From contig NC_089589.1 in NCBI RefSeq assembly GCF_019320115.1, forward strand, positions 26,202,487 to 26,266,486: 64,000 nt of DNA. The letters are read 5' to 3'. The stretch is from Miscanthus floridulus. Its lineage: Eukaryota > Streptophyta > Magnoliopsida > Poales > Poaceae. Positions 23,602 through 32,647 of the stretch are shown here, one piece after another. Numbering within the stretch: position 1 is the stretch's first letter; each line of letters opens with the position of its first letter. A model generated the notes under the pieces. It was not told where the DNA came from, did no database searches, and worked only from the letters and a program-made list of their open reading frames with translations. The translations under genes and the position numbers were made by a program.

Positions 23602-24000
23602 TTCTCCTTACCAATTCGCACAGGTTGATATGACTGGTTAATATGGAGCCAATCATTATTCTCGGTGTCAACTGTGTTTTCAATATCGGTTCCAACGTCA
23701 CCATCTACAAACAAGTTGCATGCTATTTTAGATTATTAATATTAAACACACGGGCATTACAGGTAGTGTGACATAATAAAGCTAAGAATGTCACCTACAA
23801 ATAGTTTATCGTTTTTAGAATTGGCTTTTTTCTTGTGATATACTTCACGTCACTTTCTATTAATTTCGCTCCGTTGTTCTTCAGTCATTGCCGCACGACG
23901 CTCTGCAAGCCTTGCTCTGTCCCTTTGCCTTTTAAATTCCTGAGGATCGGAGACTTGTGTAAGTGGATTAGATCCACTTTCAACGCCTGCTTTTTTTAGA
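20270..24000 (-). pseudogene. Truncated Helitron Rep (RepHel N-terminal part), decayed
   Basis: Minus-strand pieces from about 23960 down to 20283 follow Helitron RepHel order. First come basic MTPEQRE and MTEEQRSEINRK segments (23960-23250), then the CEHCDAKRFEHEPRGFCC zinc-binding region and LWSSNDVDARHF (22120-21806). Next are remnants with ILHDNPY-like and YHGCYD-like strings (21711-21214). The Rep core follows (20920-20531): PSSFIGGPRDMRRRY, FLTMTCNPNWDEI, and FQKRGLLHAH with the HxH metal site. Then MHGPCGLLNRDYPCTKG leads to DNRWIVP. The second-half helicase is absent; sequence switches to the Ulp1-like ORF near 20280. Stops and shifts are frequent. Helitron termini were not found. Confidence 0.75.
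23512..23598. repeat. Compound microsatellite (CA)n(TA)n
   Basis: About 21 CA units are followed directly by about 22 TA units, with no interruptions visible. It lies between Helitron-like coding pieces. The long TA part can form cruciforms and should be length-variable. Confidence 0.95.
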
Positions 24001-26178
24001 AGATAGACTTAACATCATTAATTATCAGATGTTAAAATTTTCACATACATATACACATCGACATCAGTATTTACCTTCATTTATCTAGTTTGACAAGTCT
24101 CTCAATGGCATGCGACAACTGTGATTTTCATTAGGCTCCATGCAAGAAAGAGGTCTAAAAATACATGAAGACATTTTTTAAAAGAAAATAGTCTTTTAGA
24201 TATAGAAATAACGATCTTCTAAAAATGTGATCGTTTTTATAGTTGTAAACAACAAACTGTGAAACCAAAGCGGCTATAAATTATTTCATGCTAGCAAGTT
24301 AAACAAAATGATGACATATTTTCTCAAACGATAAACAAAATGATGATATACCTTATTTTGCTAAATTAGAAATAATATTTTATGCATGTACCTATGCACT
24401 CATATGTACATATGATCAGTCTGAGAATTGTCTAATACTCATAGGTTTAATACTGTACCTCTACACATTTGAAACACGCAATTTCTGGATTTCGGATAGA
24501 TCGAAAGAAAGTAGGTAAAAGTATAAATATGTGCGGTTATTACATTAAAATGGTCAAAAGACGAATGGATCATATATCGAGAACCTTTTTTATCTTCAGT
24601 ATAAACTCCCTCTGTTTCTTAGGTTTAGGAGGGTTAGGGGCAGAGAATCGAACTTCCTTGTCTTCGAAACAATGTAACTTTTGTTTTTTAGAGGTGGTTG
24701 CAACAGCTGGGGCAGATGAGTTATATTAACAACTAACAATTTGCCAGTGATCTCAAGTTTGGATTAAAATCAATTTCAGCAGAGAAGACTTATTACAGTC
24801 ATCGGAGCCTTTTCCTAAGGAGAGGCCTCAACAACCAGTTTTCTATCGTGCTTCGATCATTAGGTGCTGTTTGTGGCCGCTATCCCAACGGACCTATTAA
24901 AATGACACGAGCGATCCGTATTTGCATATCATCAAGGCAACTCTATGAACTTGCAAGTAAATAGCAACAGGTGTTCAAGAAAAAAAAGTTTTGTTCCACT
25001 TAGTTTTTTCATGCCCAATACCTATGTACGAGCAAATTTTGTGGGCAAAAGAAATGAAATGTGGTTTGCATGGCAGGATGAGGACTGAATTGGCGATCAT
25101 CAGGTAGTACAAAAAGCTCAAAATTCTAACCAAAATGGATGGACTAAAACCAAACAAACTCACTGCAAATTACCCAAACAACACGACATATGTTCTTGTT
25201 CAATCAAATGAGCTCACTCTGAACTATCTAAAATGCACTAAATCTAAAGCATTGTCATATTGCAGAGATAGAAAAAAAGAAAAGGAGCACATTTAGCTTC
25301 CAGTTGAGTAGTTGACCATGGTGTAATGAACCATGGATCGACGGTGTGGTGTGTGAGCGGCCCACCGTGGACTGAGTCCATGCTGAAGGGTATGGGTCCT
25401 TGTATTTCCAATGTATTTCGTCTTTTATTCTTCTGAAGGATAACGGCAAGAAAGTGTGGACATGTCATCTTGATGTCATCAAGCTAACAAGCTAGGAACG
25501 CTCGTGCAAAGCAGAGCATGGAACAGAGCACGACCGGTGCTCGGTGGCCATTTCCCAGCAACGCAAGCTTGCGGTTGCGCAGTGTGCCTTGCGCGCGTGC
25601 GTGCATGGAGAAGGAGCGTAGGGGTGCGGGGAAGCTCACCTGCGGCTTACCAAGGGCGCAGGAGCAAGGCTGGGACTAGCTGTTCCCCGAAGTGAGCTCA
25701 CGCCTGGCAATGGCAGTGCGGCGCAGAAGTTCGCGAGCGTGATGCTTGTGCTACCCAGCAGGTAGTGGTGGGCTGGTGGTTCACGCTAAGGAGCTCGGCC
25801 GCTCGCCATGATCACCGATCTATTGAAGGCTCCGCAGACTGCAGGTGGCGAGATCAGCGATCTGTTGCAACGGACATCGGAGCGGCGTCCTGATTCCGCG
25901 TGCCTGGCGTGTGTCAGCGGCGGTGCAAAGCAGCAGCGTTAGTGGGGAGGGCGCAGCGCCACGGAAACTTGAGCGGGGCGATTCGGCGACAGCTCCGCTG
26001 GTTGTCGTCGTCCGTGTGCTTCTGGTAGGATTAGCCGTGGTCGTCTTCGCCAGGGTTAGGGTTACCATCATGGGGAGACACCACCGAGCGGGTAGACGAG
26101 GGCTTCGCCAGGATTTGCTCTCCTTTGGGTGCGAGGGGCGCGAGGTTGATCGACGGTTTAGGCCACGGACGAGGCTAA
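24001..26178. other. Non-coding stretch within the composite CACTA region
   Basis: 24001-25480 is AT-rich with no recognisable gene. 25500-26178 is GC-rich with overlapping open frames on both strands (for example 25845-26315 plus) but no family signature. It looks like gene-derived or CACTA-internal DNA. It is split by the 1.25 kb CACTA element and resumes at 27432. Confidence 0.4.
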
Positions 26179-26460
26179 CACTACCGGAGACCGGCTCTTT
26201 GCCGAGTGCCAAGTGGTTTGCCGAGTGTTGTTTTTCGGGCACTCGGCAAAGACGCCTTTGTCGAGTGTTTTTTTTGACACTCGGCAAAGAAGCTCTTTGC
26301 CGAGTGTTTTTTTGACACTCGGCAAAGAAAATTTCAAAGCACATTTTGAAGCAGTAAATTAATTCAAATGAAAAAGTTTTCAACTACAAAATTGTATAAC
26401 TCATCAAGATGTACAATGTTTGTTTTGGTCTTTTCTTCATATGACAAAGTGAAAGTAAAT

Positions 26461-26533
26461 TTGTTCACAAATCTAACATATCTCTCTTGTAGTTTATGAA
26501 ACTACAAGAGAGAGATATAAGATTTGTGAACAA
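26461..26533. repeat. Near-perfect inverted repeat (hairpin)
   Basis: Arms of 35 bases (26461-26495 and 26499-26533) are complementary except for a small internal offset, with a 3-base loop ATG. The outer stem is ttgttcacaaatct / agatttgtgaacaa and the inner stem is ctctcttgtagttt / aaactacaagagag. Transcription either way would give a stable stem. Confidence 0.9.
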
Positions 26534-26541
26534 TGTTAGAA

Positions 26542-27120
26542 CGATCATGTCGGATGAACAGATGACTAAACAACCAACATAAACTTTGTATATCTCGAAA
26601 AGTTATGAAACTTTGTAATTGGCAACTTTTTTATTTGAAATCATCTTGTCATGCAAAACTGTGTTTGAATTTCAAAATTTTAAAATTCGAACTTTTGAAA
26701 CGACCTCGGATGGAAAAACAACCAAAATAAACTCTGTAGATCTCGAAAAGTTATGAAACATTGTAGTTGGCAACTTTTTGATTTGAAATCATCTTGTCAT
26801 GCAAAACAGTGTTTGAATTTCAAAATTTTAAAATTCGAACTTTTCAAACGACCTCGGATGGAAAAACAACCAAAATAAACTCTGTAGATCTCGAAAAGTT
26901 ATGAAACATTGTAGTTGGCAACTTTTTGATTTGAAATCATCTTGTCATGCAAAACTGCGTTTGAATTTCAAAATTTTGAAATTCAAATTTTGTAAACGAC
27001 CTCGGATGGAAAAACTTCCTAAACTAAAAGTGTAGATCTCGAAAAGTTATGAAACTTTATAGTTTATAACTTTTTTATTTGAATTCGTTTAGGGCCTCAA
27101 ACAAGCAATTTACACTCGGT
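26542..27120. repeat. Tandem repeat, unit about 148 bp, nearly four copies
   Basis: Units start at 26701, 26849 and 26997 with 'cgacctcggatggaaaaac', plus a more diverged copy from 26542 with about 10 extra bases. Each includes 'tagatctcgaaaagttatgaaac' and 'gcaactttttgatttgaaatcatc'. The last copy decays near 27080. Confidence 0.9.
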
Positions 27121-27163
27121 TTAGTATAATATGTTGGGAACTAAAACGGAATCCAGACACAAG

Positions 27164-27235
27164 TGACAGTTTGGTGTAGTGGTAGAGGATGTTCGCGTGC
27201 AGGGGAGGTCGCGGGTTCGAATCCTGTCGGCCGCG
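27164..27235 (+). other. tRNA-like module with A-box and B-box strings inside the CACTA element
   Basis: TTGGTGTAGTGGTAGAGG (27171-27188) resembles a tRNA D-arm/A box, and GGTTCGAATCC (27214-27224) is a perfect B box. Spacing of about 26 bases is short for a normal tRNA (usually 30 or more). The anticodon arm does not fold cleanly by eye, so I call it tRNA-derived rather than a tRNA gene. Confidence 0.55.
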
Positions 27236-27434
27236 TTGCTGCGAAAAATGCTAGAGATGGGCGGGCGCTGGATTAAAAAAAATTCCATTGGCTTTGCCGG
27301 GTGTCCGACAAAAAAACACTCGGCAAAGACACCTTTACCGACCCATTTTTTATCGAGTGTCTTTGCCGAGTGCAGCACTCGGCAAAGCCTTTGTCGAGTG
27401 TAAATTGGACTTCGCCGAGTGTCCGGTAGTGTAA

Positions 27435-28140
27435 TGCGGGGTGCTGCGTCCAGGGCGTCCCCCATCAGATTATATATTTTCAAAGTCTTACCATGTTTGG
27501 GTTAAGATGCTTTTTTAAATATTATATTGTGCGAGTGAGAACTTACTCAGGTCTTGCCTAGCTTTTGGTGACACCCACATGTCGGCCCGAGGCAACCGGA
27601 AGCTAGTTCTTTATCAAATATTGTTTTGAGGACGGAAGGGGGCCGCGCCCGCTCCCGCGCCGGGGACATCCGCGGAGGCGTCCGGAGCGAGCACGGCGGA
27701 GGCGGGGCCACGGGTGGCGGAGGGCGCAGGAAGGCCCGGAGACGTAGGTGGGGGCGCAGGAGTTGCTGAGGAGCACGAGCCATAGAAGATTTGGTTGTTG
27801 GGGATGTAAAAAACAACCGGTTGTTGCAGGGAGGCAAAACAACCCGTTGTTGTGTAGCAATTCTCTTAAAGAGCGTGTAAAGTGTGATTAATACTTAAGT
27901 TTTAGTCATGTCATTAAGTTGTTTTAGATAAAAAGTCATGTCATTATTAAGTTAGATGAAACATTGTTGTTATTAACGACGATCGTGAGCAAGAAGTTTG
28001 ACCACTGTTTTTTTATATTAAATAATGAGTTTGAAATGGTATGATAGTAGATCCATAGTATGTAAAATTTGGTAAGAAACATATATGTAAAAATCGGCAG
28101 GTGAATGTAAAATCTAAATATACAGAGAATTTTTAAAAAA
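27435..28140. other. Non-coding stretch after the small CACTA element
   Basis: 27435-27860 is GC-rich and continues the sequence interrupted at 26178. Its minus-strand frame of about 96 aa (27837-27547) is Pro/Arg-rich without a domain. 27860-28140 is AT-rich. No gene is supported. Confidence 0.4.
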
Positions 28141-28448
28141 TTAAAAGTATTTCTATAGGCGGTTTATCTAAACAACACTACGTCATGGATAGTGTTTAGG
28201 GCGGTTGGTGATGGTTCTAGAAATCAATAATTTATAGGAGCGGCTGATTTTGAAAAACATTCATAGAGGCGGTTAGATCTAGCGCCGCCTCTAAAAATAG
28301 GCGCCGAACACTAAAATTACGTAGTGAAATAGACTTTTAGAGGTGGTTCGTTTTGAAAACTATTTGTAGATGTGATTTTAGAATATTTAGATTGAGCCGC
28401 CCCTACAGATAAAAGGAGGCATCTCTACAATTCATTTATCTAGTAGTG
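28141..28448. repeat. CACTA-type right-end subterminal repeats, rearranged
   Basis: Copies of 'taggggcggtt / gccgcccctac'-like motifs are mixed with internal CACTA and TAGTG strings (CACTACGTC...ATAGTG near 28170-28191, CACTAAAATTACGTAGTG near 28308-28325, final TAGTAGTG at 28441-28448). The pattern suggests joined or nested element ends rather than one clean terminus. Confidence 0.55.
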
Positions 28449-28623
28449 CAAGCTGCTCTAGAAATTTATTTACAGGGATGGTTAGATTAAGCCAACCGTG
28501 TCGTGAAGTATATCAATGATGCGTCAAAAGGTAACGACCAAAACAATCTTCAATCAATCTGGTTTATCTACATTTTATTTGAGTTCAGATACAAATTGGG
28601 AACGTGTACGTCATCAGAAGCAT

Positions 28624-29336
28624 CTATGAGCTAAGAATGTTCAGAAGAGCAACCCTGCTCTGAATCAACCTCCTGAATAGAATACCCACACCATCTCCAA
28701 GGTCTCCCATGCTGCGCTCAAGCGCCCGCAACTGCCGCTCCTCGCACACAACCTTTCTTTTCTGGAACCTCTTGGACACAAGGGACCATTTGCTCGCATT
28801 TGGACTACGGCCAATTTGCTCCGGCAAGAGCCGCGACACGGATTCAAGCAGACAGACAGCCGTCTCTCTGGCTTCTGCATTAGTCTGACCACTCTGCAAC
28901 CTTCAGCAGTAGCCTTGCTGGTCGTCTTCTTCAGAGGCTTGTGTGCCTTCTTCGCCAGACGGACGAACGACTCGATTTTGAGCTGGACAGCTGCGTCTTC
29001 TCTCCTGAGCACCAGGCGCAGCTCCTGGACGCCCGTCTTCAGCTCCGCCAAGCTCTCTTGCATGGCGCTGCAGAGATCGATCATCACGAGAGACCTGTCG
29101 AGCTCTTCCTCCGCCATCTTCCTTTGCTGCGTCAAGGCTTGGTTGCTGGGCAAGCACAGCATCTCCTCTAAGCAGCTGTATAGGTCCCCAAGCTGCCTCA
29201 GACCATCGCACGTGGTGTCAATGGTTGCCAAAGGCGACGAGATGCGAGCTTTCAGGGTCTGCAGCTCTTGCTCCACGTTGGATTCAGTGGAGTGAGGCAA
29301 AGAAGGCAGACTTGTAGACCTTTGATGGCAGGCCAT
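28624..29336 (-). pseudogene. DUF241 (BPS1-like) family gene with one frameshift
   Basis: The single-exon minus-strand frame from ATG 29336 begins MACHQRSTSLPSLPHS, the conserved plant DUF241 start, and continues through LDRSLVMIDLCSAMQESLAE and ELRLVLRRED. Near 28880-28890 similarity moves to the +1-related frame (EARETAVCLLESVSRLLPEQ) and runs to the family-like end, FRRLIQSRVALLNIL and stop near 28624. Joined length is about 237 aa, close to the family's usual 230-300. Molecular function is unknown; helical, probably coiled-coil protein. If the shift is real the product has an unrelated tail; if it is a sequence error the gene is intact. TATA and start look normal. Confidence 0.8.
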
Positions 29337-29448
29337 TGTTGTGAAGGATGGTGTGATGATCTGTATGCTTCAGTTCTGTCTTCTGTGTGGAATGGAAGGG
29401 AAAGGAAGGAGATCTCTGTACTCTTTGTGCTCAGCCTTCTGATGCATT

Positions 29449-29463
29449 CTATTTATATAGTTA
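29449..29463 (-). promoter_or_regulatory. Probable TATA box of the DUF241-type gene
   Basis: Read on the minus strand the string is aactatataaataga, about 115 bp upstream of the ATG at 29336. That is a usual plant TATA-to-start distance. Confidence 0.6.
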
Positions 29464-29479
29464 GGAACTGGCATGTCAC

Positions 29480-32400
29480 CTCAGCCACATCATCAGTAAT
29501 AATGGAGCAACTTGTATGATGAGGAGTAATCATCGGTTATGTTCAGTGCAACAAACATTAATAAGTGAACTTGATGGTTTCATCAAAAAAATAAGTGAAC
29601 TTGATGGTATGTGGTGTTTGAGCAAATCATATGCACGAGCAGTTATCAAAAATCAAGGTGGGAAATTCTCAAAGAGAAGAAAATGCAATACGACATGTGC
29701 CATATTGAGTGACTAGCTGACTTCACCTCCAAACAGTCTGTCAAACGACAGTTGCACCTGCATCTCCTTATTTAGCATTGCTGGCATGCCACTGTTATCT
29801 GCAGCACCACACGCCGCCTATACCTTGAAGTTGTTGGCACATTCTTCGCTTTTGGGTACCAAAAATCAGTTGGCGCATAAATTAGTAATCTCATATCAAG
29901 TTGATCGACAAATTAGTTGTCCAAATCAGACTTGTGTTTTGAATATTGGCGGCCGTACGTGCATTTGCACGAGTGCTGAACTGAAATACAGGTAGACATA
30001 TCTCAACCAAAAGAAATGGCGTGCAAATTATGCAACTGTCTAACCGACATGTTTGTTAAATGACTAACTGAACTCACCTTCCAATGATCTGTCAGTTGGT
30101 TTTCAGCATCTTATAGTTGCAGTTGCTCGTCCTCGTGCAACATTGTTGGCTTGTCTTGCTATCTGCAACACAAACACGTCATCATTAATGATGACATTAG
30201 ACATTACCAAACGAAGAAAGGCCTTTCCATCAGCGCCACGAAACACAGAGAGATTGATATGCAGTTTGTCCGCAAGTAGGTCACTGTGGGACTAGTTCGC
30301 TTTCTCCATGCCCTGTCCTCTCACTAGTTTGCAGACATCATGACTAAAGAACTGCCCGTATAGTTGTTTACAAACTTGAAGTCCTCCTGCTGTGACTGTG
30401 AAAGGGTACTAAAGATATAAAGAATTTTATGGATAAGTGTCATATACACACGTTGTATTCTTGTAACCCAAACCACCTTGGCTATATACATATCAAATGT
30501 CACCCTCCTCAAAGGCATGATCTGACATGTTTTTCTGAAGGATCGAAACGGACGACCAGAGGGGGGGTGAATGGTCGCGGAAGCCAAAAATAATTTCTAA
30601 CCCTTCCCCTAAACACAAAACCTGATTAAATCACGTTTTTCAAATCTGGCCAGAACTCTATGTACCTAGTAAACCTGATGTGGACGAAAATCCGTAACTT
30701 CGATCGACCTAAAAATTTGTCAGATTAAACTAGATGAAATTACGAAACTAACCCAACTGGAATCACGTCAATCGGACTTACGGATCTTGAGATAAAAATA
30801 AAACAAGCAGACTATGTCAGATGCTGACGAGAATTGAATCGAGATGCACAAGATCAATCATTATAGATGAAAGATTAAATTGAGTAATTGAACTTACAAA
30901 AGTGCATCTAGCCTCCGCCCGAACATCCTCCCTCTCTTAATCGGAGAGATCAACAAAAACCTCTCACTAGAATTCAAACCCTAGGCTAGATCGGAGAGAG
31001 GAAAACTGAACCGTGGAACCCGGGGGCACGAGTACTGTTCACGGGTACTGTTCACGCATGAATAGCAACTCGCCGAGAGTCCAAAACGTTCCGCCCTTCT
31101 CAACCCTAGGTGCCACATATTTATATCTCCAAAGGGTGGCACGACCTATTTTCACATAACCCGATACGCTAAATAAATCCAACGTAGGGGCGTAAATTCC
31201 AATTACATCCTCCATGGCAAATTCCGCGATGTCCGCGATCCCTCCATCTCCGCGATGTGATCCTCGCGATGTCGCCGCACGACCATCCGAAATCGTATCG
31301 CGATCGCCAGAATTTTCCATCTTCGGCCAACGCCTGCCGCACGGGCGTCCCGGTACGATGCATGGCTTTGTGGCTCAACCAGCGAACCCCGGATTTTGTG
31401 GCATAATCCGGAAACCTCCCTCGACGTCCTCCCGCCATGTAGCCAGGTACAGTAGACGTACACCGCACGATCGCCTGTCCCTCAAACGCAAGCCTCGATC
31501 CGCCCTTCTCCGCCCCCGCGGTTTTTCGACGCGGCATCCTATCTTCGTTCTTCACTCGTCGCCGCATGTACCTTGTCTCCACCTGTCACCTGCAACCACA
31601 ACCTGCCAAGAGACACGTCACACGCACACCGTGTTGTCAATCGCTCATCACCAAGGTGCTAGCCCACTGGCATCTCATTTTCCCTATCTTCTATTTATCT
31701 ACAGAGATGGGACGTGCCTGATAAGCGAAGAGAAGGTTCGAGGTTCACTAAGTTACAAAAGGAAGATGCGGTGTGTGCTGCTAATTTAGTCTGCACCTAG
31801 AGCTCAATTAATTGAACAATTCAGCTTATGAGATGACATGGTGGATATTTGTTTATGTCAAGGATGATAAGTTATTGTCAAGGTGAGATGATCGAGCTTT
31901 GGTTGAGTTGGTTCTATCGTGATTCCAACTAAGATGTTGAGTTCGTGTGTATTGTGCAACATGTCTCTTGGCTTGTGAATGTGCAAGGTTAAGTGCATTA
32001 AGGTGGTCGACAACAATGGAGAAGGTCAAGCGAGGAGTTCGGGTTGATGGACCACGGATGGTGGAGAGTAAACACGAATACTTGCATCAAATGACCAAGG
32101 GTCTGGAGGATGGACCAAGTATGGCTAGCACATGACACGACGAAGAGCACCAGCAAACATGGAGATGGCGATGAAGACAACATTGACAAACAGGGAGGTC
32201 GCGGCGGGCACGACGCCTCGATTGGAAAAGCTCCTAGACGCCTAGGCGACGCCTTAATAACTATGATTTTAGCTTCACGAGGGTGGAAATGTAAGTGAAA
32301 TAAATCACTATTGAGTCATGTATAATTTTATTTATTATCATATTTTAAATTAAGCATGCGTATATTTTTCTCTGATCTTTTTGCTTGTCAAGATAGCCTT

Positions 32401-32640
32401 CTTTCCTTCCTTTCTTTTCCATTGTTTTACTTTCTACTCTGTGAATGTGTTGGCAATCTTTAAACACTTAGTAATTACTTATCTTTCAACCATTATTACT
32501 GAGTCTTTTTTGTGTGCAGAGGTTTCTTTATGTTTGTATATGCAGTATATTTCTTAAATATATAGTCCAGTCACTTGTATCCATGCTAAGATCCATATCA
32601 TTTTGTTTCAAATAGATACAAGTAAATCAATGTAAACAAA
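29480..32640. other. Intergenic repeats and unassigned DNA
   Basis: I see no supported gene. From about 30541 ('gaccagagggggggtgaatgg') to about 31780 the sequence resembles an interspersed grass repeat I cannot classify, with repeated 'actgttcacg' strings at 31034-31054. 31800-32300 carries another repeat-like piece, including a small palindromic 'cctagacgcctaggcg'. The frames at 31169-31789 on both strands are overlapping GC-rich shadows without a domain. The missing first exon of the downstream sorting-nexin gene, if it survives, should lie here, but I cannot find it. Confidence 0.4.
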
Positions 32641-32647
32641 TGTGCCC

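Larger units (their letters stand above)
26179..27431. mobile_element. Non-autonomous CACTA element, 1253 bp, TSD TAA
   Basis: It begins CACTACCGGAGACCGG and ends CCGGTAGTG, flanked by TAA on both sides (26176-26178, 27432-27434). Both ends are packed with 'ctttgccgagtg' and 'cactcggcaaag' subterminal repeats, a family widespread in panicoid grasses. It has no transposase. The interior holds a 73-bp hairpin (26461-26533), tandem 148-bp repeats (26542-27120) and a tRNA-like module (27164-27235). The intact duplication suggests a rather recent insertion. Confidence 0.92.
17656..28448. mobile_element. Composite CACTA-type (En/Spm) region
   Basis: The left end CACTACTGCAGAAACGC is followed by many inverted copies of a 'taggggcggct' subterminal motif (17680-17910). 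Related motifs recur at 28140-28420, before a TAGTAGTG end at 28448. No matching 3-bp duplication is found (ATG on the left, CAA on the right). After 28448 the LTR does not resume. The two ends may therefore belong to related but different copies, or a deletion removed one flank. Inside lie a broken Ulp1-like ORF, Helitron sequence, a microsatellite and a younger CACTA element. No TNP2-type transposase is recognisable. Confidence 0.5.

Noticed and set aside
23453..23714. ORFs coding (IY)n and (CV)n
   Set aside because: They are translations of the CA/TA microsatellite.
25820..26383. 187-residue minus-strand and 156-residue plus-strand frames
   Set aside because: They overlap each other, cross the left end of the 1.25 kb CACTA element and gain length from its subterminal repeats; no domain.
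27164..27235. Functional tRNA gene
   Set aside because: A and B boxes are present, but spacing is short and no clean cloverleaf or anticodon loop is seen; kept only as a tRNA-like module.
28816..29295. Plus-strand 159-residue frame
   Set aside because: It is antisense to the recognisable DUF241 gene.
31169..31789. Overlapping GC-rich frames on both strands near the sorting-nexin 5' side
   Set aside because: No family signature, repeat-like surroundings, and both strands equally open.
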